From Marasmius tenuissimus (taxonomy: Eukaryota; Basidiomycota; Agaricomycetes; Agaricales; Marasmiaceae), in assembly GCA_029532415.1 (NCBI GenBank), contig JAQOTA010000053.1, positions 1,860,001 to 1,924,000 on the forward strand: a stretch of DNA of 64,000 nt. Reading direction: 5' to 3'. The notes beneath the pieces were generated by a model. That model was not told the DNA's origin. It did not search any database and saw only the letters and a program-made list of their open reading frames with translations. The position numbers and the translations under genes were made by a program. Below are positions 56,796 through 64,000 of this stretch, piece by piece. Positions within the stretch are counted from its first letter, which is position 1, and each line of letters opens with the position of its first letter.

Positions 56796-58658
56796 TCATT
56801 CAACATCGCCCTCTTCATCCGAGTCAATGTCATCCAGATGCCTCGCTACATCTCCAACAACAACGTTGACACCACGTCGCCTCGCATCCTCGATTGCCTC
56901 CTCCAATTCAGGGCTATGAACAAGCTTGGGAGGATGTGGGACAAACGCGTCCCTGACGGCGCGCCACCACAAGCTTCTGTACCGTTTGAGTTGCAGGGTC
57001 GCCAAAGGCGAAACAACGGGTCCGGTCACGGATCCATCATCCACGGTCGGACTCCTCGAATTTGCCAACTTCACAAAACTCTCCACGACCTCGCGTGCCC
57101 GCACATCTGCGATTCGTATAGAGAGGTTGGTTAATTTCGGAAGCACGGGGCTGTGAAGAGATGTGAGGTCCGAAAGAAAGGTCGGGAGGTACTTGTTCCA
57201 TTGGGGGTACCGGTGGGTGGGCGATCTCAGGTTTCCCTGGCCCATCTTCCCCGTTAGTCGGAAGTCGAAACTGGTTAGGTGGGGTGTATGGCGCAAGAGC
57301 GAGGAGAGCGGTTCTGCGAGGAAGCCTTGGAAGGACTGGATAAATAAGGTCATCTGTCGTAGGGAAGACGACGAGCGGGATAACATGGTCACCAATGATG
57401 GAGGCCAATTGACGGGCTGCGTAGTCCGCGTAGCATGCTCTATGTCAGTGCAACACAGAACGAAGGTATGGATAGAGGGCATCGTGAGGGAAGCAAAGAG
57501 GCACCCCAGAAGAGGGTCGTTGAGCTCAAGAGGCGTGTCGATGTTATCGCTGAAGTTGTCGAGGATGAGGGTTGTGAGGAGCGGTAGTTCGATATCGACA
57601 GGATTAAGGGCCGTCATGGGCAGTTTGGGGTCGTGCACAATACTGCATACTCTAAGAGAACGGAGCTGCCCGAGCGAGCCTCGTAACACCTCGAGTAAGT
57701 CCCTAAAATCGTTCGAGAAAAGCCAGGTGATGGTCAATTCCGTGAGCTGTCGATAGGGAAGGGATGTAGAGGGAAGAACGAGAGGTATGGTGGCATCGTC
57801 AAGTTTCGGGGCTAAAATCCCGAGGGCCTTCCAGAACCAATTTTCTGGGTCGATTGCATCATCGTTCGTGTCTGAATAGAAATGGGTCAAATTTGGGAAC
57901 GACACTGCTGGAGCTGGGTCCATTGCTAGCAGTATGTTGTAGGTCTGCCCTGAGATTGACAGCTGCGTGCATCGTGAAAGGTGTCGAACAATCGCATCCC
58001 TGCACACGGTATCTGGATTTGCAATCAAATCTCCCGTTTCGACGTACAGGTCCAAAGGATACCCTTTTGAGTTCTTCAAGAAGGTGAGAAGAAGGTCGTG
58101 GGCGTGTTTGGGGAGATTCTCGAAAGCGAAGAAAATCGTAGACCAGAGTCTCGGGCAACCGAGTGCAACATGTCTCCAACGAGAGCAAACGTGAGACAGC
58201 GTGATGGGGATCATGGAGAATTGTTGTTCAGTGGCTTGGGCCTTTCCTTCAAAATCGGCATAGTCGATGACGAGCGAAGCACCACCGTGGTGAGAAGTTT
58301 GGCAGACCATATCGAAGACGAGTTCCCAGACCTCCGTCGGCAGCTTCCATAGAGAGGCCACAATGGAGCGTCGCTGCTCAATGTTGACCTCCAATGCCTT
58401 CTTCTCCGCCTTCAACGAGTCCAACAGCGTTTCTACACGATCTATCTCTTCCTTGTACCACTTCACATCTCCTTCTTCCGATTCGAGTAGGCTCTTCATC
58501 TCGGAAATTTCCCTGTCGGAAAGCGCGTAGCTTGATCTTAGAAGTTGAGGGTCGATAGCGCGAAATGGGGGTCGACCATTCGTTTTCCCGAACTCGTGGA
58601 TAGTACGTTGGTTTGACGGGGAAGAGGAATCGAAGTGTTCCATGTATTCTATTAGCAT
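56796..58658 (-). CDS. F-box protein with N-terminal coiled coil (single exon, 620 aa)
   Basis: An open frame of 620 codons. Residues about 45-95 form a charged coiled coil (EISEMKSLLESEEGDVKWYK; VETLLDSLKAEKKALEVNIE). The F-box follows at about 98-165: SLWKLPTEVWELVFDMVCQ, then ITLSHVCSRWRHVALGCPRL and WSTIFF. The remainder is leucine-rich with regular beta-strand/turn spacing (LTELTITWLFS; LRSLRVCSIV; LLTTLILDNF). The acidic C-terminus is DDIDSDEEGDVE. This is the classic layout of agaric F-box proteins that act as SCF substrate adaptors. Two 3' relics flank it (53216-53630 and 59670-59823), so the locus has been partly duplicated on both sides. The ATG at 58658 is used; MEHF five codons in is an alternative. 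Confidence 0.88.
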   Translation of the reverse strand: MLIEYMEHFDSSSPSNQRTIHEFGKTNGRPPFRAIDPQLLRSSYALSDREISEMKSLLESEEGDVKWYKEEIDRVETLLDSLKAEKKALEVNIEQRRSIVASLWKLPTEVWELVFDMVCQTSHHGGASLVIDYADFEGKAQATEQQFSMIPITLSHVCSRWRHVALGCPRLWSTIFFAFENLPKHAHDLLLTFLKNSKGYPLDLYVETGDLIANPDTVCRDAIVRHLSRCTQLSISGQTYNILLAMDPAPAVSFPNLTHFYSDTNDDAIDPENWFWKALGILAPKLDDATIPLVLPSTSLPYRQLTELTITWLFSNDFRDLLEVLRGSLGQLRSLRVCSIVHDPKLPMTALNPVDIELPLLTTLILDNFSDNIDTPLELNDPLLGCLFASLTMPSIHTFVLCCTDIEHATRTTQPVNWPPSLVTMLSRSSSSLRQMTLFIQSFQGFLAEPLSSLLRHTPHLTSFDFRLTGKMGQGNLRSPTHRYPQWNKYLPTFLSDLTSLHSPVLPKLTNLSIRIADVRAREVVESFVKLANSRSPTVDDGSVTGPVVSPLATLQLKRYRSLWWRAVRDAFVPHPPKLVHSPELEEAIEDARRRGVNVVVGDVARHLDDIDSDEEGDVE

Positions 58659-58832
58659 CTACGAAGCGTATATGACGGGTGCTGTTCACGAATGTCAATG
58701 AGGTCCTGTTGATCATCAAGATAAAGGCGCACAAATTTCCTAGGCTGAGCCTGGCGAGAGCGTTTTGTGTCCTGACTACCGAAGTACAGAGACATGAAAG
58801 AGCCGACGGTCACTGACGGAAGGCAAAAGTAA

Positions 58833-58845
58833 TTTAGGGCCGGTC
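58833..58845 (+). repeat. Recurrent motif TTTAGGGCCGGTC
   Basis: The same 13-mer occurs at 59824-59836 and 63293-63305 on this strand, and inverted at 9585-9597 and 15040-15052. Five exact copies in 64 kb is far above chance. It may be the terminal word of a transposon family (hAT ends often start TAGGG), but I could not pair the copies into elements. Confidence 0.55.
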
Positions 58846-58875
58846 AGATCAGGTGAGCCGGTTCACACTTGAGTA

Positions 58876-59345
58876 CACTGGGGGCAGAAGGCGTCTCGGT
58901 TGAGTCTCATCCGAGACGGTCTCGGGTGAGAGCAACTTGAGAAATGGCCTCGAGGCCTCCATGTGCCCAATTAGCGGAGTTTGGAACCTAACGAGCAATA
59001 TTAGGGCGGTCGTCACACAGAACTCAAGCTCATGTTTTGCCTCGGTCCCCATGCCATGCCCGCAAATCAATTGTCGGATCCCAAAGAGTTGAAAAATCTT
59101 CGGCGGGGACCCTTTGATGGTTGAGATTCCAAGCCCCGCGGACAAGTCTACGGCGTAAACAAGGTATATTCCCAAGTACTGACGTGACAGTCATCACAGG
59201 TTGGGCTCATCAAGTCTATTGAGTCCCCAGGGTGTGTTTGAAACCCCGCTGATCGAACTCAATGAGGCCTCAAGTTGCTCTCAAGTTGCCCTCACCCGAG
59301 ACCGTCTCGGTTGAGTCTCAACCGAGATGCCTTCTGCCCCCAGTG
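58876..59345. mobile_element. 470-bp CACTG-ended element (CACTA-like MITE)
   Basis: The left TIR 58876-58941 and right TIR 59280-59345 share CACTGGGGGCAGAAGGC and continue through GAGACGGTCTCGGGTGAG, with four mismatches over 66 bp. GTA flanks both sides (58873-58875 and 59346-59348), giving a 3-bp target duplication. CACTR ends plus a 3-bp duplication fit EnSpm/CACTA. A 108-codon ORF spans part of it but resembles no transposase, so it is non-autonomous. Confidence 0.8.
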
Positions 59346-59393
59346 GTAGATGAGGTCTATTGAATCTGATGCCCGACGCGGCACGCCTTGATG

Positions 59394-59823
59394 TGTCAGT
59401 TCTCCATGGCCAGAATGCCCCGAGGCCTAATCAGGCCGTGTATATCGTCTTTACTCATGATTCAGGACCGTCGGCTACTGATCTACCTAGAGAAAAGCTT
59501 CAGGCAAACTAAACAATCAGCTGTAACTGTACCAAAAAGATGCTAGCATTAGTAGTAGACCCGGGTCAACGAACAGGTCGTAGCCTCTGGTGTGTGAACG
59601 CCATTGAGTATAAAATCACAACATTGATACCCAACGCATAAGATCCAAGCCTCAGTCACTATCACCCCTCTTCGTTTGAATCAATATCCTCCAGATAGCG
59701 CGCTACATCTTCAACCACAACATCGACACCACGTTGCCTCGCAGTCTCGATCGCCTCCTCCAACTCAGGGGTATCAACGAGCCGCCCGGGCGGGGGAGGG
59801 GCACAAGCTTCTCAAAAATGTTG
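59394..59823 (-). pseudogene. 3' relic of the F-box gene plus flank
   Basis: 59394-59525 matches 56187-56330 and 59526-59800 matches about 56679-56930. This covers the 3' flank and the last about 45 codons of the F-box gene (ETARQRGVDVVVEDVARYLE-like). It lacks the MITE present in the full-length locus. It stops close to the TTTAGGGCCGGTC word at 59824. Confidence 0.75.
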
Positions 59824-59836
59824 TTTAGGGCCGGTC

Positions 59837-60376
59837 CGATATGTCTCCGCGAAACAACGCAAGAAACGCGCCAGGGGTGGGCTTAAGAGTGAGCCAGACA
59901 TTGTGAACTGTGCGTTAAACAGTTCCTTAATGTCCAAATGACTATTCAATATCAATATTCATCAATATTCAGCAGGAGTCGATTTATACTGCGAACGGCA
60001 GGTTTTCGTGATTGGAGAGACGGATTGGCGTTCGTGAGAACGTGCTCAAAGCGCGAGCACGCCAATTTTGATTTAGGGTGGGTCAAGAAGACGTATTGTT
60101 TTTCCCCCTCACCAAATTCTTCTCATCTACCGACGTCTTCACTTACTCTCTGACTCTTGAATCTCGCCATGAACCGAAGACATATCGACATCCACCTCGA
60201 ACGCCGGCCTATATAATCGGTCCTCTCGCGTTTCAAGCAAGAACGTGTTGGCGATAGCTGGAATTCTTGCGGCCCTTGATAGGGAATGGGACTCTCAGCG
60301 ACACAGATTCCTTTCACTCATCACCTCGGTGTAGCTGCACCTGGAGGCCACGGTTTTGCAGTATTGCTCTAGTCGA
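59837..60376. other. 5' region of membrane protein M3
   Basis: No gene seen. CCTGGAGGCCACGG precedes the M3 ATG as in the paralogs. Confidence 0.4.
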
Positions 60377-61564
60377 ATGCTACCCCTCCAAACCCTCTTC
60401 ACATTCTCGCCCTTATCGTTATCATCATCACACCCAACCCACTTGCAAAGACGACACCTACGGCGACCCCATTACCGGCTTCAAACCTTCGCATTACTCA
60501 TCAGATAGCAAAGTATAGCAATACCAAAGTTGCGGTACTGCCCATCGTACTTGACACCCAGCATTCACCCAACGGGACCCACGCTACAGCAACCTACCAA
60601 TGGACGATATGGGATTCTCTTTGCGGCTCCAAGGTATGTTTTGCTCGAATCTCTTCGATAGATGCTTTGCTCATTATTTGACGTCCGCCAGGAACAAATA
60701 TTTCCGTGTACTTCGACCTTGCAAACGACATCTACGTCAACAAATCCGCTACACGCGCAGAGTGCGACTTTATCCTCGCGGGATCGCTCGAGAAAGTACA
60801 CGTCCATACGTCATCTTCGAACGGAAGGAACAGAGTACATCGTCGAGGTGCTCAAAAAGACGGATTGGAGAATCGGGTGCATATAGTGGATATGGAGACA
60901 GGGAAGAAAACCTACGAGTTTTACATCGCCTTTGATTATGTGATGTATATGTGAGTTAATCGATCCTATCTCGTCTTTCCCTTAGTTTAAACAGACAATC
61001 CGCACAGCGTAGAAGAACCCGACGACGACAGCTATAGACCCTCTCACGGCGCATGGGAACCACCGCTGGTGGCATGATCGGTGGTGTTACTCTCATCGTT
61101 CGTGCTCTCTTGGTATCTTGCGGTGCCAAAAACGACATAAACATAGCGACGGGGTGGACAATCCCGTACACATTGACCCCTTCGTATCCCTGAACACACG
61201 TACAGAATTCTCTTCCAACGTCCCTGTCCTCGCCTCCCAGCGTGGCAGGTGTTGGCCGATCTCAATCACCAGCGCCGATCCCGATATCAGGACGGTCATC
61301 CAGGCGTCGAACTCGTTAACACAAGAGCAACAGCAACAACTTCTCGATCAGACAAGAGGGTAATCATCGATGTTGGATCCGGAATCTCGAGGCAGACACA
61401 ACAGTGGTGGCTACCTCGTACTACCCTCCGGCTCTCGAAGTGATAACGTTCGAAGCGGAATGACCGAGTTACGGGAGCAGGTATGGGAGTTGCAGGCACA
61501 GACATGTCGTCCAGAACATCAGTTGGTGGTAGGTCATACTTCGCCGTCTACATATACACCGTAG
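60377..61564 (+). pseudogene. Membrane protein M3, degraded
   Basis: A hydrophobic-type start at 60377 is followed by a deletion that removes the TVTRYID codons and shifts frame. Matching blocks survive in several frames: TYGDPITGFKPSHY, MGFSLRLQG, ISVYFDLANDIYVN, ECDFILAGSLEKVHVHT, TGKKTYEFYIAFDYVMY, CRKRR-like and coiled-coil ends TELREQVWELQAQ. The block finishes HTSPSTYTP at 61564. Multiple frame breaks make it non-functional. Confidence 0.75.
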
Positions 61565-61813
61565 TCTGGGGTTGGGGGCATCCATTGAACGCGTCAGATG
61601 GGGCTTTGTGAGAGGTGATTCCTCATGTAGATGGTCTTGGCTTGGCCAATTCAGGATCGAGCGTGTGTAATATCGACTCAAGAAATTTACAAGTCCACAA
61701 GTATGTTTCTAGCATCTCGTCTCGCCACCGCTGTAGTCCGAGGTTATGATGTCTCGATATTTACTGAATCGAGAACTCAAAGTGAATGGAGTGGTAAGGA
61801 GTCTGAGTCTTGT
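61565..61813. other. Spacer, nothing seen
   Basis: Short tail-to-tail spacer between M3 and peptide gene S3. Confidence 0.5.
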
Positions 61814-62153
61814 TCAAAAACAACCACCAGTTGGACAACATGGCTAAGCAACGTGTTGTTAGTGAACGGCACATCCCGAACGGTAAATGAAAATCTTTAC
61901 TGGTTTACCGAGGGGGTCGACACAACATGCCTGCCAGTGCAACCCGTCAACGGGTTATTAAGCTGTATGCGGCATTACTCACCCCCCTCGTGGAATCGCA
62001 CCTGTACGCCCCATCGCGAGAGGGAAGTTTATCCTCAAAACTTCGTGCTGCTAGGCCGGCGGGTAACACACTGGACAGTGTACCGGATGGTGAGAGTAGT
62101 ACCAGTAGCCACAGGGCCGAGGTCAAAATTTGCAGACGGGTATGTAACGCCAT
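61814..62153 (-). CDS. Small secreted cysteine-rich peptide S3
   Basis: Exons 61983-62153, 61901-61930 and 61814-61843, all in phase 0, give 76 residues. The signal peptide is MALHTRLQILTSALWLLVLL. The spacer ARSFEDKLPSRDGAYR resembles the S2 spacer ARSFKDTLAPNV. The six-cysteine core has Cys at 52, 59, 60, 69, 70 and 75, spaced C-x6-CC-x8-CC-x4-C: RCDSTRG in exon 1, ACCVDPLGKP in exon 2 and PCCPTGGCF in exon 3. The core matches S1 closely, and the signal peptide and spacer match S2. It lies next to degraded membrane gene M3. No known family recognised; probably an extracellular disulfide-rich peptide. Confidence 0.7.
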
Positions 62154-62297
62154 TGTGTGGGTTCGACGAGTTGGGTTGGAGTGAAAGGTGGGTACCTGGG
62201 TAGTGTCCACTGGAGAATCTGAGGGTCCCACTTTCCTCCTTATGAACTCTGTCGACTGGTGAGAACCCCGGGATCTTTCCCCGTCTTTCCCGTTGAT

Positions 62298-62390
62298 CAA
62301 GGCCCAGTGCAGTTCATGCTGTTGATCACGGTGCGGTGTGATAACGGGAAAAGGTATTCACTTTCTACTTCATATACAGAATGAAACGGG
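62298..62390 (-). promoter_or_regulatory. Conserved upstream block of peptide S3
   Basis: CCCGTTGATCAAGGCCCAGT and GGTATTCACTTTCTACTTCA, followed by ATGAAACGGG, match the two blocks upstream of S1 and S2. Confidence 0.45.
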
Positions 62391-63736
62391 TTCTTACTTT
62401 GCAAGTGCGCTCGATCCGGGAGCGCTGTATTCCTATAAGTTTTGCCCGATCAGTACATGAGTACTTGGCAAAGTGCGATACGGCCGGGTGGGTATAAGGA
62501 CGATGCTCGAGTGAAATTTAGGGGCTTAGCCGCGGAGCTACGATATACTAGCCTCCCTGAACTTGCGTTAGAAATAAATCTAATAATACGAAGGGACGAT
62601 CGAGTCTAGCCGCTCACCTTGGTAAACTAGATTCACTATTGAAGCTCACTATCTCAAATACGGGCTGGAAAGACCGCCTCGAGTTTCGCTCGCTCAAGGA
62701 AATGAGTCCCCATTGAGAAAGTCACCTGTATCAAACGGTCTGGGTTGGTTAGTCTTCAGTCATCGGCTCTAATAGCAAGAAGGGACAGGCTCACGCTTGT
62801 ATTTGTAGACGTCAGTTGTGGGATTAGACCAGATTGGTTCTTAACATGAGGACCGTGGATTGCTTTGGCTATCGGTGATCAGAGCCGTTAGTACGTGTCG
62901 ACTCACGAGAAGCAGCGTCAACTGACCATCGAGCCAGGCGTGGGGATGCGTCCAGTTTCCCAAAATCATATATCAGCAGTGGTGAAGTCAACTCTTACAG
63001 CTTGTCCAAACCCATATATGCCCAGGCTCGCGCGAGAGATCCAGTGCTTCCTCTGAGTTAACGAGTAACCGTCTGATATGTGAGATCTCCTTGAGGTCCT
63101 CCCCCCATACAAGATTCAATGGTCGATTGATACTGTAGAGGGAATACATTCATGCTCAGAATTCGAGGTCGTGAAAAGAGCGGCAGAGCCCGGCAGTGGC
63201 AGGCTTCGGAATTCGTGGGAGCATGATGACCGATGATCAGCGCAGCGGTCAAAGCAAGGTCAAAGCGTAGAATTGGCGTGTATGTATCTTGATTTAGGGC
63301 CGGTCCAGGGTCAAGGGACTTCCTTTCACCCACTCCGTCGTACATTGGGATGTGCACCGTAGCATATATCAAGCGGACAGGAGTAATATGGGGTCGGCTT
63401 GGTGTTTAAGGTATGCTCTCACCTCAATTGACGTCCTGCAGTTCATTCTCTATTTAACCGTTGAAGAGAATCACAGCTCTAGTAATCGTTCTTGCTGTCT
63501 ATCTGCCAGCGTCATAAGCACGGTGGCCCCATTCATCCTCGTCCCTATCTTGGAGACTGGCCTGCCATTTTGCGCAACGACGTGCATCAGTATCATGATG
63601 ATCAAGCCACCATAGTACGCCTGCTCAGTGGCGCCATTCGACTTTCCATTGCTTTGAGCGGCCTCAAGCCCGAGCACCACACCGCGTGTACCTTATACCA
63701 GCCCTGGAGGCGACAATCCAATCTCTAACCAGCCCA
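62391..63736. other. No recognisable gene
   Basis: Only short ORFs. TTTAGGGCCGGTC occurs at 63293-63305. The sequence just before 63737 (CCCTGGAGGCGACAATCCAA) resembles the 5' flank of M1. Confidence 0.45.
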
Positions 63737-64000
63737 ATGCTACTCCCTCAGCTCCTCTTTCTGATTCTCTCTCCCTTACTATCTTCACATCCCAAAACAC
63801 TCGCAAAGACCGTGACTCGGTACATCGACGATTATTACGGAGACCTCGTAACTGGTTTCAAGCCCAGGTACTACCCCGCAGGCAGCAAGATATGGCAAGA
63901 TCAAAGCTGTGGTACCTTACAAGGATGCAGTATCGTATTTGACCCGTCGAAATCACACAATGGGACGTACACCGCGGCAACCTATCGAACGAGTATGAAT
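63737..64000 (+). CDS. Membrane protein M4, cut by window end
   Basis: The ATG at 63737 gives the signal peptide MLLPQLLFLILSPLLSSHP, then KTLAKTVTRYIDDYYGDLVT, a Cys pair (CGTLQGC) and SHNGTYTAATYRTSMN, closely matching exon 1 of M1. It is open to the last base of the window, so the TM and tail are not visible. Nothing suggests damage in the visible part. Confidence 0.75.
   Translation, partial: MLLPQLLFLILSPLLSSHPKTLAKTVTRYIDDYYGDLVTGFKPRYYPAGSKIWQDQSCGTLQGCSIVFDPSKSHNGTYTAATYRTSMN

Noticed and set aside
57163..57756. 197-codon plus-strand ORF
   Set aside because: It lies antisense within the intact 620-codon F-box gene and has no recognisable features.
58833..58845. TTAGGG inside TTTAGGGCCGGTC as a telomere-type repeat
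   Set aside because: Each occurrence has a single TTAGGG with no tandem copies, and the conserved word continues as GCCGGTC.

Overview
The window looks like an accessory chromosomal region of an Agaricomycete (mushroom-forming basidiomycete). Genes are split by many short GT-AG introns of about 45-70 bp. Several families seen here are typical of agaric genomes: F-box proteins, a TKL-like kinase, a secreted single-pass membrane family, and an unnamed multi-exon family with a GGSFN...GDQ leader. There is no operon structure, and I found no rRNA, CRISPR array or convincing tRNA.

Layout. 1-7 kb: a dead minus-strand copy of the GGSFN family whose sixth intron holds a decayed DNA-transposon-like insert of about 3.4 kb. 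9.9-12.6 kb: an F-box pseudogene, then a tiny secreted cysteine-rich peptide gene (S1). 15.2-17.6 kb: two ordinary minus-strand genes, a CsbD-like hydrophilic protein and mitochondrial methionyl-tRNA formyltransferase. 18.4-20.8 kb: a secreted protein of unknown function, with a truncated relative at 47.5-48.7 kb. 21.7 kb: a 250-bp TA-flanked MITE. 23.5-25.2 kb: an intact F-box gene. 25.6-40.8 kb: the GGSFN cluster, with a scrambled copy, a leader-only copy and three apparently intact genes starting 4.2-4.3 kb apart (30243, 34518, 38714). The spacers hold fragments of genes found elsewhere in the window. Peptide S2 lies at 26.9-27.3 kb. 43.8-46.2 kb: a secreted S33-type serine peptidase with a visible catalytic triad. 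49.9-64 kb: a dispersed cluster of four paralogous signal-peptide/ectodomain/TM proteins, a protein kinase, an F-box gene with two 3' relics, two more non-autonomous transposons and peptide S3.

The most novel signal is the S1-S3 family. These are three short genes with the same three-exon, phase-0 structure. Each encodes a signal peptide, a short spacer and a six-cysteine core encoded partly by two micro-exons of 27-33 nt. Upstream blocks are also shared. They are barely visible as single-frame ORFs, so automatic annotation would probably miss them.

The genes do not form an obvious pathway. The region reads as a duplication-rich arena for lineage-expanded secreted, membrane and F-box families, with conserved housekeeping genes (formyltransferase, CsbD-like) embedded in it.
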